A stretch of 32,699 bases of DNA, taken from positions 1 to 32,699 of the forward strand of contig JAJFKK010000009.1 of assembly GCA_021773245.1 (NCBI GenBank), in the 5' to 3' direction. Positions 25,982-32,699 of the stretch are shown here, piece by piece. Position 1 is the first letter of the stretch. Each line of letters opens with the position of its first letter. The DNA comes from Gammaproteobacteria bacterium (GTDB lineage Bacteria; Pseudomonadota; Gammaproteobacteria; Eutrophobiales; Eutrophobiaceae). The position numbers were made by a program, and so were the translations under genes. Below the pieces are notes generated by a model. That model saw only the letters and a list, made by a program, of their open reading frames with translations. It did no database searches and was not told where the DNA came from.

Positions 25982-27610
25982 TTAATCTTCTCCAACCCAG
26001 TTACGTACAACCTGTGCTGCCAGCTTTGGATCCGTGTTAACCATCTCTTTTACATTCTGAATCGATCTATCATATTCAGGTGCTACTTCAAGCGCTTTCA
26101 TTTCTGTCGCTTCTGCATCATCGCCCGGAGCATTTAATTGACCAGCGACACCACTCGGCCCGGCTAATGCGGTCTGATGTAAGGTGATTTCTTTATTCAT
26201 CATATTTTTAATAGCAGGACGTAATATTCCAAAGACCAAAAATAAAACAAACAATCCACCTAAAACTTGTTTAGCGATATCCCATACCCATGCTTGTTGC
26301 CAGATAGGTATTTCAGGTAATGGCTCAAAAGCTTCAGGAACATTGAATGGTGAATTCATCACATTAACTCTATCGCCACGAATTAAATTAAATCCTATTG
26401 TTTCTTTAACCAAACTTGTAATTTGTTCTATTTCTTCAGGGGTATGTTCTACGCGAACAACTTCACCCTTATCGTCAAATATTCTTTTGTAATCAATTAC
26501 AACAGCTACCGATAATCGGGTTAAACTTCCAGCAGATAGTCGTGTATGGCTAATTGTTTTATCCAGTTCATAATTACGAGTAGCTCTACTTTGAGAACTA
26601 CCTGAGCCAGACTGATTATTGCCTTCAACAGCTTCTGCATCAGCTACCACTTCCGGTGCCGTTCCATCAACAGCAGGTCTATTAGATAAGGCTCCCGGAA
26701 TTCCCCCGAAACTGTTTGCTGAAGAACTACGATCTTCTTCTACTTGCTCACTACGAAGTGCCGCCATATCAGGATTATAAGATTCGCGTGTCTGTTCAGT
26801 ACTGGTAAAATCCATTTCAGCAGTCACTTGAGCCTTTACACCGTCAGGGCCAAGTATTGGAACAAGAATATTTTCTATTCTTTTTATGTATGAGTTTTCT
26901 ACCTGTGTTACATGTTGGAATTGAGAAGCGGTTGCAGCTAGTTGAGCAGATGATTGATTTTGACTCATCAAATGCCCATATTGGTCAATAATACTAACGT
27001 TAGCTAACTCCAGACTAGGCACACTCGATGCAACTAAATTAGCAATAGCCGCAACCTGACCTGGCTCTAATCGATGTCCGGGATAAAGATCCAGTAAGAC
27101 TGATGCGCTGGCTGCCTTGCGATTACGCAAAAATACACTTTCTTTAGGGACTGCAAGGTGAACTCGAGCTGCTTTAACAGAACTTACCTTGGCAATAGAC
27201 ATTGCTAATTCTTTTTCCAATGCGTGCTGGTATCTAGCCTTTTCCATAAATTGGCTTGTACCTAACTTTTGTTCTTCATTAAGCATAGAAAAACCACTGC
27301 TAGCACTTCGAGGTAAACCTTCTGCTGCCAGTTTCATCCTTGCGTCATGTACCTTTGAAGAAGCAACCATCACTGCTCCAGAATTAGGATCGACATGGTA
27401 GTCAATATTCGCTTTTTGCAAAGATTCAATTACTTGCGAAGCATCTTGATCAGATAAACTGCCATACAAAAGACTGTAATTTGGTTCTTGTGACCAAAGC
27501 ACAACGTATACACCGACAGCTACACTTCCCGCGATAGCAAATAAGAATATAATTTGACGAATGAAAAGCGCTCGCTTTACATCTCCTGAAATTAAAACGG
27601 GTTCGGCCAT
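25982..27610 (-). CDS. fliF: Flagellar MS-ring protein FliF
   Basis: YSLLYGSLSDQDASQVIESLQKANIDYHVDPNSGAVMV; ARVHLAVPKESVFLRNRKAASASVLLDL; downstream of fliE. Confidence 0.97.
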   Translation of the reverse strand: MAEPVLISGDVKRALFIRQIIFLFAIAGSVAVGVYVVLWSQEPNYSLLYGSLSDQDASQVIESLQKANIDYHVDPNSGAVMVASSKVHDARMKLAAEGLPRSASSGFSMLNEEQKLGTSQFMEKARYQHALEKELAMSIAKVSSVKAARVHLAVPKESVFLRNRKAASASVLLDLYPGHRLEPGQVAAIANLVASSVPSLELANVSIIDQYGHLMSQNQSSAQLAATASQFQHVTQVENSYIKRIENILVPILGPDGVKAQVTAEMDFTSTEQTRESYNPDMAALRSEQVEEDRSSSANSFGGIPGALSNRPAVDGTAPEVVADAEAVEGNNQSGSGSSQSRATRNYELDKTISHTRLSAGSLTRLSVAVVIDYKRIFDDKGEVVRVEHTPEEIEQITSLVKETIGFNLIRGDRVNVMNSPFNVPEAFEPLPEIPIWQQAWVWDIAKQVLGGLFVLFLVFGILRPAIKNMMNKEITLHQTALAGPSGVAGQLNAPGDDAEATEMKALEVAPEYDRSIQNVKEMVNTDPKLAAQVVRNWVGED

Positions 27611-27636
27611 TATTCTTATCTCATTAAGTTATAAAA

Positions 27637-27957
27637 TTAAACTGACATGTTCATGATTTCTTGATAAGCACTCACAAGTCGATTACGTACTTGTGTCATT
27701 GCTTGAAAAGAAACAGAAGCAACTTGTGATTTAACCATGACATCGGTTATATCTATGTCTGGATTTCCTAATTCAAATTGCGTTTTTAGTTCACCTGCCT
27801 GTTGCTGCACTTCATTAACCTGATTCACCGCATTTTTAAACAAATTAGAAAAATCAGGACTATTTCCCTTATCGACAGCTGTTTGACTAATACTGCTCGC
27901 CTTGTCAGACATGGCTCGCATCTGTATTAATAATTGGTCCATATTAATTTCGCTCAT
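27637..27957 (-). CDS. fliE: Flagellar hook-basal body protein FliE
   Basis: DFSNLFKNAVNQVNEVQQQAGELKTQFELGNPDIDITDVMVKSQVASVSFQAMTQVRNRLVSAYQEIMNM. Confidence 0.96.
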   Translation of the reverse strand: MSEINMDQLLIQMRAMSDKASSISQTAVDKGNSPDFSNLFKNAVNQVNEVQQQAGELKTQFELGNPDIDITDVMVKSQVASVSFQAMTQVRNRLVSAYQEIMNMSV

Positions 27958-27977
27958 TGTTTTTCCTTTTTTTATTA

Positions 27978-29336
27978 CTAGTTAACAGGGATGGCAACGC
28001 CGCGCTCACGCATTTTTGCTAATTTATAACGTAGTGTTCTCGGACTAATACCTAATTTTTCGGCTGCCGTTTTTCGGCTACCCATTGTTTCTTTTAAAAC
28101 TTCAATAATCATATTTTGCTCACGGTCTTTCAGGTCATCCCCTAATGTATTATCAGAAGCTAATTCATCTTCATTTTCAAATTCAAATGAACTTTCTCTT
28201 TCTTGAAATGAATGGTGCTCAAATTGAATTTCATTGTCTCTAACAACACCTGATGCTTGAAGAATAAGAGCACGTTGCATAACATTATCTAATTCACGCA
28301 CATTACCCGGCCATGAATAAGTTTGTAACGTTTTACAAGCTTCAATAGATAATTCAGGACATGAAATATTATTTTCTGATGCCGCACGTGCCAATAAGAA
28401 TTTAGCAATCGGTTCAATATCTTCTTTACGTTCACGCAGGGCAGGCATATTGATTGGAAATACATTCAAACGATAATATAAATCTTCACGAAATTGACCT
28501 GCTGTTACTTCTTTTCTCATGTTTCTATTTGAAGTTGCAATAACCCTGACATTCAAAGCAATAGAATTTTGATCGCCTAAACGTTCGACTTCTTTTTCTT
28601 GCAGAACACGTAATAATTTGGCTTGCAATCCCAAACTCATTTCAGAAATTTCATCTAGCAATAATGTGCCGTCTTGCGCTTGTTCAAATTTTCCAGGACA
28701 TGCTTTATACGCACCAGTATATGCACCTTTTTGATAACCAAATAAAATTGCTTCAAGCATGTTTTCTGGAATTGCAGCACAATTGATTGCGACGAAAGGT
28801 TGGTTGTTTCTGTTTGATTGTTGATGAATGTATTGAGCTAATACTTCCTTACCTGTTCCGCTTTCACCAGTAATAAGCAAAGTTGCATCACTATCAGCAA
28901 CACGTTTCGCTATTTCCATTACTTCTTTTGTTTTTTCGTCTATTGCTACAAAGCCAGTTTCAGTTTCAGTTAATACAGTTGGCAAAAATTGACTAACCTT
29001 ACTTATCAAAACTTCTGGCTGAAAAGGCTTCACCAAATAATCTACAGCGCCAATTTGCATAACATCAACTGCTTGCTGGATAGTGCCAAATGCAGTCATT
29101 AAAATAACCGGTAAATCAGCTTGAATCGTTTTTATTTTTTTTAATAATTTAACGCCATCCATTTTAGCCATTTGCACATCACTAACAATCATATCAATAG
29201 ATTTGTTTTGAATAACATTTAGTGCATCTTCACCATTAATCGCAGTCTCAGGAATATAACCTGCCATTGTCAGTGTTTCTTTCAGTGCTTCACGTAGATC
29301 ATTATCATCTTCTACTATCAAAACCGAATAAGTCAT
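27978..29336 (-). CDS. fleR: sigma54-dependent flagellar response regulator FleR/FlrC
   Basis: Receiver, AAA+ (GESGTGKE, GAYTGA), Fis-type HTH (TAAEKLGISPRTLRYKLAKMRERG); paired with fleS. Confidence 0.93.
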   Translation of the reverse strand: MTYSVLIVEDDNDLREALKETLTMAGYIPETAINGEDALNVIQNKSIDMIVSDVQMAKMDGVKLLKKIKTIQADLPVILMTAFGTIQQAVDVMQIGAVDYLVKPFQPEVLISKVSQFLPTVLTETETGFVAIDEKTKEVMEIAKRVADSDATLLITGESGTGKEVLAQYIHQQSNRNNQPFVAINCAAIPENMLEAILFGYQKGAYTGAYKACPGKFEQAQDGTLLLDEISEMSLGLQAKLLRVLQEKEVERLGDQNSIALNVRVIATSNRNMRKEVTAGQFREDLYYRLNVFPINMPALRERKEDIEPIAKFLLARAASENNISCPELSIEACKTLQTYSWPGNVRELDNVMQRALILQASGVVRDNEIQFEHHSFQERESSFEFENEDELASDNTLGDDLKDREQNMIIEVLKETMGSRKTAAEKLGISPRTLRYKLAKMRERGVAIPVN

Positions 29337-29373
29337 AAAAACTCCTATTAATTACCTATTTTTTAATTACTTA

Positions 29374-30561
29374 TTAACTCTGTTTACAAAGCGGTAAACA
29401 AATTGTGAAACATGTTCCTGATTTAGTTCCATCTTCAACAACAACACTTCCTTTATGCGCTCGAACAACGGCATCAACTACAGCAAGACCTAATCCGGTT
29501 CCATTAGTGCGCGTGGTAATAAAAGGCTCAAAAATTCTCGATTTAACTGAATCAGGAATTCCTGGACCATCGTCTGTGATTTTTAACTGAATATGTTCTG
29601 CCTGCCGGTTGATTTCCAAATCAATATTTAAATTGACATCATCGACTGCGGCCTGACAGGCATTGTTAATAATATTTTGCAGTGCACTTTTAAAAGCATC
29701 AGAACTTAAATTTATTTGAGCTTCTGAAACTTGATTATTAAATACTATATTCATCTTGCAGTTTTCTATTTTACTATTTTGCTGTTCAATAAATTCAGCA
29801 AGCACATTAACAATGTTTTTAGGCGTCGCATTCAAGCGTCCACCGCGTGCAAACAACAACATTTCTTCAACTAAAACTTCCAGGTGTTGTAAAGCTGACA
29901 TCGTTTTTTTCGTAAAACGTTTACGACGTTCACCATCAAGATTATTTACGCCCAGATTAGAAATATAAAGTAATGCTGAAGAAAGAGGTGTTCTAATTTG
30001 ATGGGCTAGTGCAGCTGCCATATCACCCATTGCAGAAGCACGTTTTAAACCGGAAATTTGTTCTTGTAATTGACGCGTTTCAGTAACATCCGTGATCAAT
30101 AATATTTGACCCGGCTCTGAATCCAATGCCTGAGTAGAAATATTGACATAACGTCCATCATGTAACGTGACATCATGACCATCATCCCATTGTGGTTTAA
30201 ACGCACGATCAACTACATCGCGCCATCGTTGCCCTACTAATGGCGTATCAAGTAAATCTATAGCAGCAGGATTACATTCTTGAACAATTCCCTGGCCATC
30301 GATAACTACAACACCACCAGGCAATACTTGTAACAGGTTTTCAAGGCGGTTACTGACACGTTCACGCTCTTCAAATTCACGATTCTTCTGGCTTCGTGTA
30401 TCAGCGAGTTCTTTACTTAACAAAGAGACTTGTAGTTCCAACTCTTCGTAAAAATCAGTTAGTGATGAAGACACTTCATTGAAATGTTGAAAAGCCTGTT
30501 CCAGTGATTCTGCTTTAACTGAGTCAGACGTGCTAGATAGATGTTGTTGTTGTTGTGACAT
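29374..30561 (-). CDS. fleS: Cytoplasmic PAS histidine kinase FleS/FlrB
   Basis: PAS domain, H-box ALAHQIRTPLSSALLYISNL, ATPase DGPGIPDSVKSRIFEPFITTRTNGTGLGLAVV. Confidence 0.93.
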   Translation of the reverse strand: MSQQQQHLSSTSDSVKAESLEQAFQHFNEVSSSLTDFYEELELQVSLLSKELADTRSQKNREFEERERVSNRLENLLQVLPGGVVVIDGQGIVQECNPAAIDLLDTPLVGQRWRDVVDRAFKPQWDDGHDVTLHDGRYVNISTQALDSEPGQILLITDVTETRQLQEQISGLKRASAMGDMAAALAHQIRTPLSSALLYISNLGVNNLDGERRKRFTKKTMSALQHLEVLVEEMLLFARGGRLNATPKNIVNVLAEFIEQQNSKIENCKMNIVFNNQVSEAQINLSSDAFKSALQNIINNACQAAVDDVNLNIDLEINRQAEHIQLKITDDGPGIPDSVKSRIFEPFITTRTNGTGLGLAVVDAVVRAHKGSVVVEDGTKSGTCFTICLPLCKQS

Positions 30562-30596
30562 TTCTCACCATAAAAAGTTACTTAATTATGGTTAGA

Positions 30597-30611
30597 GCAA
30601 GGACTATGCCA
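30597..30611 (-). promoter_or_regulatory. sigma54 promoter of fleSR: TGGCATAGTCCTTGC
   Basis: -24/-12 TGGCAT-N5-TTGC on the minus strand, 36-50 bp upstream of fleS. Confidence 0.85.
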
Positions 30612-30676
30612 TTGAATTTATCTTAATAAATACAAGTGATTACGAAGATCAATGATAATTAGAAAAGTAGAATTAC

Positions 30677-30690
30677 GTCAAATTTCCGAC
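30677..30690 (-). promoter_or_regulatory. Possible degenerate FleQ box GTCAAATTTCCGAC overlapping the fleQ stop codon
   Basis: GTCA...GAC ends kept, centre degenerate; 66 nt from the fleS sigma54 promoter. Confidence 0.3.
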
Positions 30691-32105
30691 GCAGCTTCCT
30701 TACGTTGCATGCCTAACTTCCTCATCTTTTCAACTAAGGTAGTTCGTCCCATATTCAAACGTTTTGCTGCATGAGCAACGACGCCATTAGATTCATCTAA
30801 CGCTTGTTTAATAAGACTGGATTCAATTGAATTAATATGATCTTTCAAGTCAACACCAGACTTAGGAAGCCTTGGCATACGCAATTGAATATCTGACTCA
30901 ACTTCATCTTCTATAGGAAGATTATCTAATATCATTTTAGCCTGATATTTTTCAGGTATATCATGTACATCTATCACGCCATTCGGATATAGAATCGATA
31001 GACGTTCAATAAGGTTAGCCAGTTCGCGAACATTTCCAGGCCAGGAATATTGAGATAAAGAATCAATAGCTGATTGTGTTAACGATATACCAACACCTCC
31101 TTCATGTTCTAAACGTTCTGTTAGATCGCTAATCAACATCGGCAAATCTTCAGTACGATCTCTTAATGCCGGCATTTCTATCGGAAAAACATTCAATCTA
31201 TAAAATAAGTCTTCACGAAAACGACCTGAACTAATCGCAACTTCTAAATCAACATGTGTTGCAGCAACAATACGTACGTCAGCAGTGATTGTTTTATTAC
31301 TACCAACACGCTCAAAAGTTCGCTCTTGTAAGACCCGCAACAATTTTACCTGCATAGGCAAACTCATATCACCTATTTCATCGAGAAATAAAGTACCACC
31401 CTCTGCCATCTCGAAACGCCCTTGGCGTGTACTTATGGCGCCGGTGAAAGCTCCCTTTTCATGACCGAATAATTCGCTTTCAAGTAAGTCTGCGGGAATA
31501 GCACCACAATTAATTGGCACAAAAGGTTTGTTTCTTCTTGATGATTGATAATGAATATTTCGTGCAACGACTTCTTTACCGGAACCAGAATCCCCCATAA
31601 TCAGAACATTCGCTTCCGTATCTGCTACTTTTTCAACCATCCGTCGCACTTTCTTAACAGGTTTACTTTTCCCGCCAAGACTACGAAATAATTCCATTGA
31701 ACGAGGACTGCCATCTTCATGTCTAGTTTGACGATAAATACGAATTTGTTGTAATACAGGTTCTAATTTTTGATGCCGCAATGGAATGTCTATTGATGCA
31801 ATAGAGCCTATATCCATTTCTTGATTAAAACGTGTTTTTACTTCGGGATCGTTTAAAAGAACAATCGGTAAATATGCATCGTGAGATTTAATATCTCTAA
31901 AGATAGATAATAAATCCTTGTTGTCACCACAATTTCCAAGCACCACCATTATGATGCCTTTGGTTTTATCAAATCGTGATTGCCAATTTATTGGTTCAGC
32001 GATTTGTATCGCTTCAAAACCCATAAATTCCATAATGCCAGCAATATGGTTACGTGTTTTAGCAGAACTTTCGATTATGACGAGCTTATTGCTTTCTTCT
32101 GACAC
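30678..32105 (-). CDS. fleQ: Master flagellar regulator FleQ/FlrA (sigma54 activator)
   Basis: Divergent REC domain without an obvious phospho-Asp, LFRSLGGKS, GDSGSGKE, GAFTGA, ERTFERVGSNK, C-terminal HTH AAKRLNMGRTTLVEKMRKLGM. Confidence 0.94.
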   Translation of the reverse strand: MSEESNKLVIIESSAKTRNHIAGIMEFMGFEAIQIAEPINWQSRFDKTKGIIMVVLGNCGDNKDLLSIFRDIKSHDAYLPIVLLNDPEVKTRFNQEMDIGSIASIDIPLRHQKLEPVLQQIRIYRQTRHEDGSPRSMELFRSLGGKSKPVKKVRRMVEKVADTEANVLIMGDSGSGKEVVARNIHYQSSRRNKPFVPINCGAIPADLLESELFGHEKGAFTGAISTRQGRFEMAEGGTLFLDEIGDMSLPMQVKLLRVLQERTFERVGSNKTITADVRIVAATHVDLEVAISSGRFREDLFYRLNVFPIEMPALRDRTEDLPMLISDLTERLEHEGGVGISLTQSAIDSLSQYSWPGNVRELANLIERLSILYPNGVIDVHDIPEKYQAKMILDNLPIEDEVESDIQLRMPRLPKSGVDLKDHINSIESSLIKQALDESNGVVAHAAKRLNMGRTTLVEKMRKLGMQRKEAASEI

Positions 32106-32155
32106 AGAAGCATCCCCTTCTAATTATTCTTAAACGTTTTAATGCTATATCGCTT

Positions 32156-32184
32156 AGTTAAGCAGTTGAAATTGGAAATGTCAA
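32156..32184 (-). promoter_or_regulatory. Candidate sigma70 promoter for fleQ: TTGACA-N17-TTAACT
   Basis: Exact -35 (TGTCAA at 32179-32184 on plus), 17-nt spacer, moderate -10. Confidence 0.5.
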
Positions 32185-32231
32185 AAATTTGTCGCAAATA
32201 ACGGACATAATATTGGGGAAAGTATAGGGAA

Positions 32232-32256
32232 AAACACTAAATCTCTTTAAGATTTA
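32232..32256 (-). terminator. Weak hairpin terminator candidate downstream of fliT
   Basis: Minus strand TAAATCT-TAAAG-AGATTTA followed by GTGTTTTT; AT-rich 7-bp stem. Confidence 0.35.
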
Positions 32257-32293
32257 AGGTTTTAGTTAATCGTAATATTAATTAGTAGATATT

Positions 32294-32596
32294 TTATGGA
32301 TAGGTATTTTGCATCTCTTTACCAGTATGCAATTGTTTTAATTTTGTAGAAATCTCTTCTTTTTTTCTTTTTAGTAAACTGGTAATCGTTTTATGCACAG
32401 ATATAATTTCTTTTATATCTTCAAAGTTATTCTCTGTCAGCTTATGCTTATCTAATTTAACAAAATATTGTTCAATAGCTTTTAGATACTCTTGTGTTTT
32501 TTCTTCTAATTCAATTACATCAAAGTCCGGTGCTGTATTGCACAGTTGCTCACTTAAATTAATGATTGAATTATAATCAGACAAGTTTGAGTCCAT
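32294..32596 (-). CDS. FliT-like flagellar chaperone (small helical protein)
   Basis: 100-aa helical protein between fliS and fleQ; assignment mainly positional. Confidence 0.55.
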   Translation of the reverse strand: MDSNLSDYNSIINLSEQLCNTAPDFDVIELEEKTQEYLKAIEQYFVKLDKHKLTENNFEDIKEIISVHKTITSLLKRKKEEISTKLKQLHTGKEMQNTYP

Positions 32597-32602
32597 GATT
32601 AT

Positions 32603-32699
32603 TTAGGCCGCAGGATCAATTTGACTTTTTTCTCCAACCACTTCCGAATGAGTTGCAATACCATCCCATGCAATTTTAATATCCATCAATAGACCATGA
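32603..32699 (-). CDS. fliS: FliS C-terminus (partial, runs off window)
   Basis: Minus strand reads ...HGLLMDIKIAWDGIATHSEVVGEKSQIDPAA*; LLxxIKxAWDxI resembles the C-terminus of FliS. Confidence 0.6.
   Translation of the reverse strand, partial: HGLLMDIKIAWDGIATHSEVVGEKSQIDPAA

Noticed and set aside
26184-26492. 102-aa plus-strand ORF opposite fliF
   Set aside because: Antisense shadow of the FliF C-terminal region
1-32699. CRISPR arrays, prophage, IS transposases, toxin-antitoxin or defense systems
   Set aside because: No regularly spaced repeats and no recombinase, transposase, TA or defense-type domains seen in any translated ORF

Overview
AT-rich window from what looks like a gammaproteobacterium with a Pseudomonas/Vibrio-type polar flagellar hierarchy. 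Almost everything is on the minus strand and forms one flagellar/chemotaxis supercluster. In transcription order (right to left) it is: fliS (partial)-fliT-like | fleQ | fleS-fleR | fliE-F-G-H-I-J-K | fliL-M-N-O-P-Q-R-flhB-flhA-flhF-flhG(fleN)-fliA-cheY-cheZ-cheA-cheB-motA/motC-motB/motD-parA(parC-like)-parP(CheW-like) | [opposite-strand orphan membrane protein] | cheW-small ORF-DUF2802-like. Left of this lie a tRNA-Ser(GGA), a decayed GGDEF fragment and the start of an unidentified gene. Points worth a second look: (1) a 220-aa unidentified membrane protein encoded on the opposite strand between parP and cheW; (2) a 159-bp inverted-repeat (MITE-like) element in the fliG-fliH junction, ending 5 bp from the fliH GTG start, whose mismatches are mostly G-U compatible only when the plus strand is folded; (3) three near-identical sigma54 promoters (TGGCATAGnnnTTGC) before fleS, fliK and fliL, with FleQ-box-like 14-mers at an identical offset for fliK and fliL; (4) an un-tracked 53-aa basic small ORF downstream of cheW; (5) duplicated ITDDEFExLLDxL motifs in the CheA linker; (6) a natural GAYTGA variant in FleR. 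All functional claims rest on motif and family recognition by eye; no searches were run.
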